Part shown: positions 60,444 through 64,000 of the stretch, in pieces
Layout of the letters: every line of letters begins with the position of its first letter
How positions within the stretch are numbered: the stretch's first letter is position 1
Assembly: GCF_900230215.1 (NCBI RefSeq)
Contig: NZ_LT907982.1
Location: 2,852,001 to 2,916,000, forward strand
Origin: Jatrophihabitans sp. GAS493
Lineage (GTDB): Bacteria > Actinomycetota > Actinomycetes > Mycobacteriales > Jatrophihabitantaceae
Length of the DNA: 64,000 nucleotides
Reading direction: 5' to 3'
Notes under the pieces: generated by a model
The model's input: the letters and a program-made list of their open reading frames with translations, nothing else
The model's database searches: none
Told to the model about the DNA's origin: nothing
Program-made: the position numbers and the translations under genes

Positions 60444-61421
60444 ATGACATCAACACTCACACCGTCCGCCGCGCCGGCGTCGTCGGGCGGCAACCACGGG
60501 GCCGCTGATGTGGTCTTCGACGTGTCACACGCGACGCTGCGTTTCGGTGGGGTGACCAGCCTCAATGACGTCTCCCTGCAGATGTTCCGCAATGAGATCC
60601 TGGCGATCATCGGCCCGAACGGTGCGGGTAAGACTTCGCTGTTCAACTCGTTGACCGGTGTCTACACACCGCAGGAGGGCACGATCGAGCTGTCGGGCCG
60701 AGCCGGTGACCCCCCGACCTCGGTGCTGGGTAAGAAGACGCATCTGATCAACCGCATGGGAGTGGCCCGTACTTTTCAGAACATTCGTCTCTTCCCGGCG
60801 TTGACCGCGCTGGAGAACGTGCAGGTCGGGATCGAGACGCGGCAGAAGTCGGGCCCGATCGCCTCCATGCTCGGGCTGCCGAGGCAGCGGCGGGAGCAGC
60901 GCGAGAGCCTGGTCAAGGCCTACGACCTGCTCGCCGACGTCGGGCTGTCGGAGCGGGCCAACGAGCTAGCCGGATCATTGGCCTACGGCGAGCAGCGACG
61001 GTTGGAGATCGCCCGCGCGCTGGGCACCGAACCGGGCGTGCTGCTGCTCGACGAGCCGGCCGCCGGCACCAATCCGGTGGAGAAGCGGGACCTGGCCCAA
61101 TTGATCCAGCGGATCAACACCGAACGCGGCATCGGGGTGCTACTCATCGAACACGACATGAAACTCGTCATGTCGATCGCGCATCGCATCATCGTGCTCA
61201 ACTTCGGCGAGAAGATCGCCGAAGGGACACCAGCCCAGATCCAGCGCAACCCGGCCGTCGTCGCCGCCTACCTGGGCACGTCGGCGGAGGAGGCGGAGAC
61301 TGAGGTGGCGAACCAGCCGCAGATGAACCTGATCGACACCATCCCCGGCACCGATACCGAAGCCGAACCCGGCGACACCGAAGAAACCCGGTCGCCTAAC
61401 GCAGAGGGGAGTGCGGAATGA
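60444..61421 (+). CDS. livG: Branched-chain amino acid ABC transporter, ATP-binding protein LivG
   Basis: 325 residues. Walker A GPNGAGKTSLFN, Q-loop VARTFQNIRLFP, signature GSLAYGEQRRLEIARAL, Walker B VLLLDEPAAGTNP and switch His in LLIEHDMKLVM are all present. After residue 275 there is an acidic, disordered tail (about 50 residues) not found in typical LivG. The short form of the signature (AYGEQ rather than SGGQQ) is normal for LivG. It overlaps livF by four bases. Confidence 0.95.
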   Translation: MTSTLTPSAAPASSGGNHGAADVVFDVSHATLRFGGVTSLNDVSLQMFRNEILAIIGPNGAGKTSLFNSLTGVYTPQEGTIELSGRAGDPPTSVLGKKTHLINRMGVARTFQNIRLFPALTALENVQVGIETRQKSGPIASMLGLPRQRREQRESLVKAYDLLADVGLSERANELAGSLAYGEQRRLEIARALGTEPGVLLLDEPAAGTNPVEKRDLAQLIQRINTERGIGVLLIEHDMKLVMSIAHRIIVLNFGEKIAEGTPAQIQRNPAVVAAYLGTSAEEAETEVANQPQMNLIDTIPGTDTEAEPGDTEETRSPNAEGSAE

Positions 61422-62134
61422 GCCTGCTCGAAGTCGCCGACATCGAAGTCCGCTACGGCGCGATCGCTGCGTTGAAGGGCATCTCCTTCGACGTCGGCGA
61501 GGGTGAGATCGTCGCCCTCCTCGGTGCCAACGGCGCCGGCAAGACCACCACTCAGAAGACGATCTCCGGCATGCTGCGACCGGTCCTCGGCACCGTCACC
61601 TTCGACGGTGACCGCATCGACGGGGTCCCCGCCCACGAACTCATCGGCAAGGGAATCTGCCACGTCCCCGAGGGGCGCCACGTCTTCCCCCGCATGACCG
61701 TCGCCGAAAACCTCGACATGGGCGCCTACCGGTTCAAGAAGACCGACGCCGACCTAATGGAGCAGGTCCTGGTCATGTTCCCCCGACTGCGGGAACGGTT
61801 CAAACAACCCGCCGGCACCCTCTCCGGCGGTGAACAGCAGATGCTGGCCATCGGCCGCGCCCTGATGGGCAAACCACGCCTACTGCTGCTCGACGAACCC
61901 TCCATGGGCTTGGCCCCGCTCATCGTCGCCCAGATCTTCGACATCATCCGCGAGATCAACAGCACCGGTGTCACCGTCCTACTCGTCGAACAGAACGCCG
62001 CCCAAGCCCTCGGCCTGGCCAACCGCGGCTACGTCATGGAGACCGGCGAGATCGTCCTGCAGGGCACCGGCACCGAGCTACTCGCCGACGACCGCGTCCG
62101 CGCCGCCTACCTCGGCGAAGAGATCGCCTCCTAG
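61418..62134 (+). CDS. livF: Branched-chain amino acid ABC transporter, ATP-binding protein LivF
   Basis: 238 residues of standard LivF length. Walker A GANGAGKTTTQKT, Q-loop CHVPEGRHVFP (the LivF form), signature LSGGEQQMLAIGRALM, Walker B LLLLDEPSMGLAP and LVEQNAAQAL in place of the switch His region, as usual for LivF. It is the last gene of the liv operon and pairs with LivG to drive transport. Confidence 0.96.
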   Translation: MSLLEVADIEVRYGAIAALKGISFDVGEGEIVALLGANGAGKTTTQKTISGMLRPVLGTVTFDGDRIDGVPAHELIGKGICHVPEGRHVFPRMTVAENLDMGAYRFKKTDADLMEQVLVMFPRLRERFKQPAGTLSGGEQQMLAIGRALMGKPRLLLLDEPSMGLAPLIVAQIFDIIREINSTGVTVLLVEQNAAQALGLANRGYVMETGEIVLQGTGTELLADDRVRAAYLGEEIAS

Positions 62135-62444
62135 TCGGTCGCAACGCTGTTCTAGCGCGTCAGAGCCCGGGGTACCGGGGAGGCGTTAGGTGTCCACCAC
62201 TCTGCGTGAGGAGGCGTGTCTAGGAGGGGGTCTCGCGCTACGTCCGTGGGCGGGTTAGTCTGCAGTCACGGAGTTGGTTGCCGGATCAATCAGTAGTAGC
62301 TGCGTGTGTTCGAGTCGCGACTTTTCGCCTCAAGCACATGGGTTTTCTGCTGGCCGGGATCATCTGGACCGGGTCAACCCGGACCGTCTAGATCAGCTCC
62401 GTGACCGTGCAAACAGTGGCTCCAACTCAGCAGAGAGGTCGTCG
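62135..62444. other. 310-base gap between livF and the GNAT gene
   Basis: The notable element is a hairpin at 62366-62385: eight-base arms with one A-A mismatch around a TCAA loop, centred on the palindrome CCGGGT-CA-ACCCGG. It lies 59 bases before the next start. A TAGTCT box (62256-62261) could be a -10 for the GNAT gene. No coding frame is convincing. Confidence 0.5.
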
Positions 62445-63047
62445 TTGTCTCGCATCCCGCTTCGAATCCGGCACGCGGAGATCGATGACACCGCTCAGAT
62501 CTCGCAGCTCGTGAAGTCCACTGGCCTCAGCGTCGGCGCGGCTGGCGGGCGTCAGTTCGAGTCCGATCTGCTCTCCCAGCTGCCCAAGCGAATTCATGCC
62601 CTGTTGGGTGATCCAGACGTGTCGGTACTGGTCGCCGTCGACGACGAGGCCGGCCTGCTCTACGGGCTAGTCGTGCTCAACATCGATCAGGTGGCCGCAG
62701 TGAACCCGGTGCCGGTGCTGAACGTCAGCCACCTGCTCGTCGACGACAGCAAGCGGCGCCGAGGCGTCGGCCGGTCGCTGCTGGTGGCCGCCGTGCACGA
62801 AGCGGATCAGCGTGGCATCGAGCATCTCGTGGCCACCGCCGTCACCGGATCACGGGAGGCCAACCGATACCTGGCCCGCCTGGGCTTCGCCCCGCTGGTG
62901 ACGCGCCGGATCGCCTCCACCCAGGTGCTGCGGCGCTCCCTCGGTCTCGCCGAGGCGCCCGAACGGGTAGCGCGCCTGCGCCGGCTGCGTAGCGGCCGGG
63001 TGGCCGCGGTGAAGGCGCCGGCACAGATTTTCGGCCGCGGCGCCTGA
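62445..63047 (+). CDS. GNAT family N-acetyltransferase
   Basis: 200 residues from TTG 62445, chosen because GAGAGG lies six bases before it and the domain begins IPLRIRHAEIDDTAQIS. The acetyl-CoA loop is NVSHLLVDDSKRRRGVGRSLL and the helix after it EADQRGIEHLVATAV, then SREANRYLARLGF. A basic C-terminal extension of about 40 residues (RVARLRRLRSGRVAAV) follows. Substrate unknown. It stands alone between liv and polA. Confidence 0.82.
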   Translation: MSRIPLRIRHAEIDDTAQISQLVKSTGLSVGAAGGRQFESDLLSQLPKRIHALLGDPDVSVLVAVDDEAGLLYGLVVLNIDQVAAVNPVPVLNVSHLLVDDSKRRRGVGRSLLVAAVHEADQRGIEHLVATAVTGSREANRYLARLGFAPLVTRRIASTQVLRRSLGLAEAPERVARLRRLRSGRVAAVKAPAQIFGRGA

Positions 63048-63141
63048 CCGCAGCGCGCCCCGACCCGCGCGACAACGTCGTACTCACCCGGTCCGGCCGG
63101 TGACCGGCACCGGGGCTGGCCGCGTTGTCAGCCCGGCCACC

Positions 63142-63147
63142 TAGACT
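63142..63147 (+). promoter_or_regulatory. Candidate -10 box for leaderless polA transcript
   Basis: TAGACT fits TANNNT and lies eight bases before GTG 63156. No ribosome-binding site precedes that GTG. Confidence 0.45.
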
Positions 63148-63155
63148 GCGGTGTT

Positions 63156-64000
63156 GTGAGCGCAACAGATCGTCTGCTTCTGCTGGATGGCCATTCGCTG
63201 GCCTATCGTGCCTTCTTCGCGCTGCCGGTCGAGAATTTCTCGACTACCACCGGCCAGCCGACGAACGCCGTCTACGGGTTCACCTCGATGCTGATCAATC
63301 TGCTCCGCGACGAGGAGCCGACGCATCTGGCGGTCGCCTTCGACGTCTCCCGTAAGACCTTCCGCAGTGAGGCCTACGCCGAGTACAAAGCCGGTCGTAG
63401 CCAGACTCCCTCCGACTTCAAGGGACAGGTCTCGCTGATCCGTGAGGTGCTGGACGCGCTGCGGATCGTGTCGGTGTCGGTCGAGGGGTACGAGGCGGAC
63501 GACGTGATCGCCACTCTCACCACCGAGGCGACCAGCGACGGCACGAAAGTGCTCATCTGTACCGGTGACCGGGATGCCCTGCAGCTGGTGAGCGACGAGG
63601 TAACCGTGCTCTACCCGCGAAAGGGGGTCAGCGATCTGACTCGCTTCACCCCCGACGAGGTGCGCACCAAGTACGACCTCACCCCGGCCCAGTACCCGGA
63701 TTTCGCCGCGCTGCGCGGTGACCCGAGCGACAACCTTCCCGGCATCCCCGGAGTCGGGGAGAAGACCGCGTCGAAGTGGGTGCGGGAGTACGGCTCGCTG
63801 GACGAACTGGTGGCCAAGGTGGACACCGTGAAGGGGAAGGTCGGCGACGCGCTGCGGGAGAACCTGGGCAGCGTGCTGCGTAACCGCCGACTCACCGAGT
63901 TGGTGCGCGATGTCCCGCTCGAGGTCACCGTTCCCGCGCTGCAGCGCCAGACCTGGGATCGGGCTGAGGTCCACCAAGTCTTCGACAACCTGCAGTTCCG
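63156..64000 (+). CDS. polA: DNA polymerase I, N-terminal part (runs off the window)
   Basis: 281 codons are visible. They form the 5'-nuclease (FEN) domain: LLLLDGHSLAYRAFFAL with the first metal Asp, AVFDVS-like FDVSRKTFRSEAYAEYK, VEGYEADDVIATL (metal Asp/Glu), CTGDRDALQLVS and GDPSDNLPGIPGVGEKTASKWV, the helix-hairpin-helix that grips DNA. The 3'-5' and polymerase domains lie beyond the window end. It functions in Okazaki fragment processing and repair. Confidence 0.95.
   Translation, partial: MSATDRLLLLDGHSLAYRAFFALPVENFSTTTGQPTNAVYGFTSMLINLLRDEEPTHLAVAFDVSRKTFRSEAYAEYKAGRSQTPSDFKGQVSLIREVLDALRIVSVSVEGYEADDVIATLTTEATSDGTKVLICTGDRDALQLVSDEVTVLYPRKGVSDLTRFTPDEVRTKYDLTPAQYPDFAALRGDPSDNLPGIPGVGEKTASKWVREYGSLDELVAKVDTVKGKVGDALRENLGSVLRNRRLTELVRDVPLEVTVPALQRQTWDRAEVHQVFDNLQF

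Overview
The window is a contiguous 64 kb stretch of high-GC chromosome with dense genes, many GTG starts and frequent 4-base start/stop overlaps. It reads as an actinobacterium. Three observations support this: a lysine-rich C-terminal tail on HU (hupB), an ANTAR response regulator of the PdtaR type, and two gene blocks whose order I recall from Mycobacterium (leuD-hupB-mutT1-ppk-fbiD-gpsA-ddl-DUF3515-thiL, and sepIVA-like-DUF177-rpmF-rnc-mutM-smc-ftsY-amtB-glnK-glnD). The absence of mycobacterial lipid genes and the content overall would suit a Frankia/Jatrophihabitans-like lineage, but that placement is inference. No phage, insertion sequence, CRISPR array or rRNA is visible. The window is essentially core chromosome with a few accessory-looking stretches.

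Region by region. (1) 1-1046: the end of leuD, then hupB, closed by a strong hairpin. (2) 12810 back to 1127, minus strand: seven tightly packed genes. They are a transglutaminase-DUF2126 protein, a circularly permuted ATP-grasp/alpha-E protein, a second transglutaminase, a zinc metallopeptidase, the F420 gene fbiD, ppk and mutT1. The first four look like a peptide or amide ligation and cleavage system of unknown product. (3) 12965-16361: gpsA, ddl and a CapA-like lipoprotein. (4) 18601-16394: an OafA-type acyltransferase with an SGNH domain. (5) 24484-18734: a beta-oxidation operon (thiolase, FadB, acyl-CoA dehydrogenase, methylacyl-CoA racemase). A divergent MerR regulator faces it, with an apparent operator between them. 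(6) 25492-28055: DUF3515 protein, thiL, an acetyltransferase and rpmB. (7) 28388-34278: a FakA/YloV-like DAK2 protein, recG, rsmD, coaD and a SepIVA-like protein. (8) 34361-43513: DUF177, rpmF, rnc, mutM, a small coiled-coil protein, smc, an L,D-transpeptidase lipoprotein and ftsY.

(9) 43787-52532: a nitrogen block of amtB, glnK, glnD and gltB, with a GlnR-type box upstream of amtB. (10) 52618-55765: pyk, a TesB thioesterase, a tRNA-Leu(CAA) with an unusually short variable region, and the ANTAR regulator. (11) 55921-62134: a complete branched-chain amino-acid ABC importer (livK-livH-livM-livG-livF). Its LivM carries a duplicated extra membrane domain at the N-terminus. (12) 62445 to the end: a GNAT acetyltransferase and the start of polA.

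The parts most worth a second look are the transglutaminase/ATP-grasp cluster, the enlarged LivM, the short-armed tRNA-Leu, and the MerR operator of the fatty-acid operon.
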